This document shows positions 6,478 through 6,549 of a stretch of DNA of 6,549 bases, piece by piece. Source of the DNA: Gorillibacterium sp. (lineage in GTDB: Bacteria > Bacillota > Bacilli > Paenibacillales > NBRC-103111); NCBI GenBank assembly GCA_023511325.1, contig JAIMBU010000159.1, positions 1 through 6,549 of the forward strand, written 5' to 3'. The notes under the pieces were generated by a model, which was not told the origin of the DNA, did not search any database, and saw only the letters and a program-made list of their open reading frames with translations. The first letter of the stretch is position 1; the number at the start of each line of letters is the position of its first letter. Made by a program: the position numbers and the translations under genes.

Positions 6478-6549
6478 TTATGATTGCTTACTAGGTCTTT
6501 TTCTGGCAAGGAAGATCACTGCAGCCGATCCAGCTGCGATCAGTACATA
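6478..6549 (-). CDS. C-terminal end of a probable sortase-anchored surface protein
   Basis: This frame enters from the right edge and ends at TAA 6480-6478. The 23 visible residues are YVLIAAGSAAVIFLA followed by RKRPSKQS: a hydrophobic segment of about 14 residues and then a short basic tail. That is the layout of the retention part of a cell-wall sorting signal. The sorting motif itself would lie just outside the window, so anchoring is inferred. The class B sortase encoded 85 bases downstream is the obvious candidate enzyme. A plain C-terminal membrane anchor would look similar. The function of the rest of the protein cannot be known from here. Confidence 0.7.
   Translation of the reverse strand, partial: YVLIAAGSAAVIFLARKRPSKQS

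Overview
The window looks like a chromosomal segment of a low- to mid-GC Gram-positive bacterium, most plausibly Paenibacillus or a close relative. The evidence is strong AGGAGG-type ribosome binding sites, a lipobox lipoprotein, a class B sortase, a C-terminal wall-anchor-like tail, and a GH95 plus GH43 glycosidase set. The genus is an inference from gene content, not a proven assignment. Every convincing gene lies on the minus strand, so transcription runs from high to low coordinates.

In transcription order (right to left): (i) 6478-6549, the last 23 codons of a protein ending in a hydrophobic stretch and a short basic tail, as in sortase substrates. (ii) 6411-6451, a hairpin that may be a weak terminator. 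(iii) 5577-6392, a class B sortase. (iv) 4122-5567, starting 9 bases after the sortase stop, a lipoprotein with a Q/P/V-rich linker and a GH99/GH71-like catalytic domain. (v) 3807-4121, a gap filled mostly by a degenerate 36-bp tandem array that begins inside the 3' end of the lipoprotein gene. (vi) 1464-3806, a 780-residue GH95 family alpha-L-fucosidase-type enzyme whose start I moved to an internal ATG with a good ribosome binding site. (vii) 118-1440, a GH43 enzyme with a C-terminal CBM6/35-like domain. (viii) 1-91, the first 30 codons of a further gene of unknown function.

Functionally the segment reads as a surface and glycan module. The sortase would anchor a surface protein, perhaps the one just upstream. 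The lipoprotein glycosidase would act outside the membrane. GH95 and GH43 show no signal peptide, so they would trim imported fucosylated (or L-galactosylated) and arabinosyl or xylosyl oligosaccharides in the cytosol. Tight spacing (9, 23 and 26 bases) supports co-transcription, except across the 315-base repeat-bearing gap.

The most unusual item is the tandem array. Its 36-bp period equals 12 codons and each unit carries a TAA stop. Four units stay in phase with the lipoprotein reading frame and would encode THDxGTTYGHE followed by a stop. Differences between copies fall mostly at third codon positions of that frame, although it lies downstream of the gene's stop codon.
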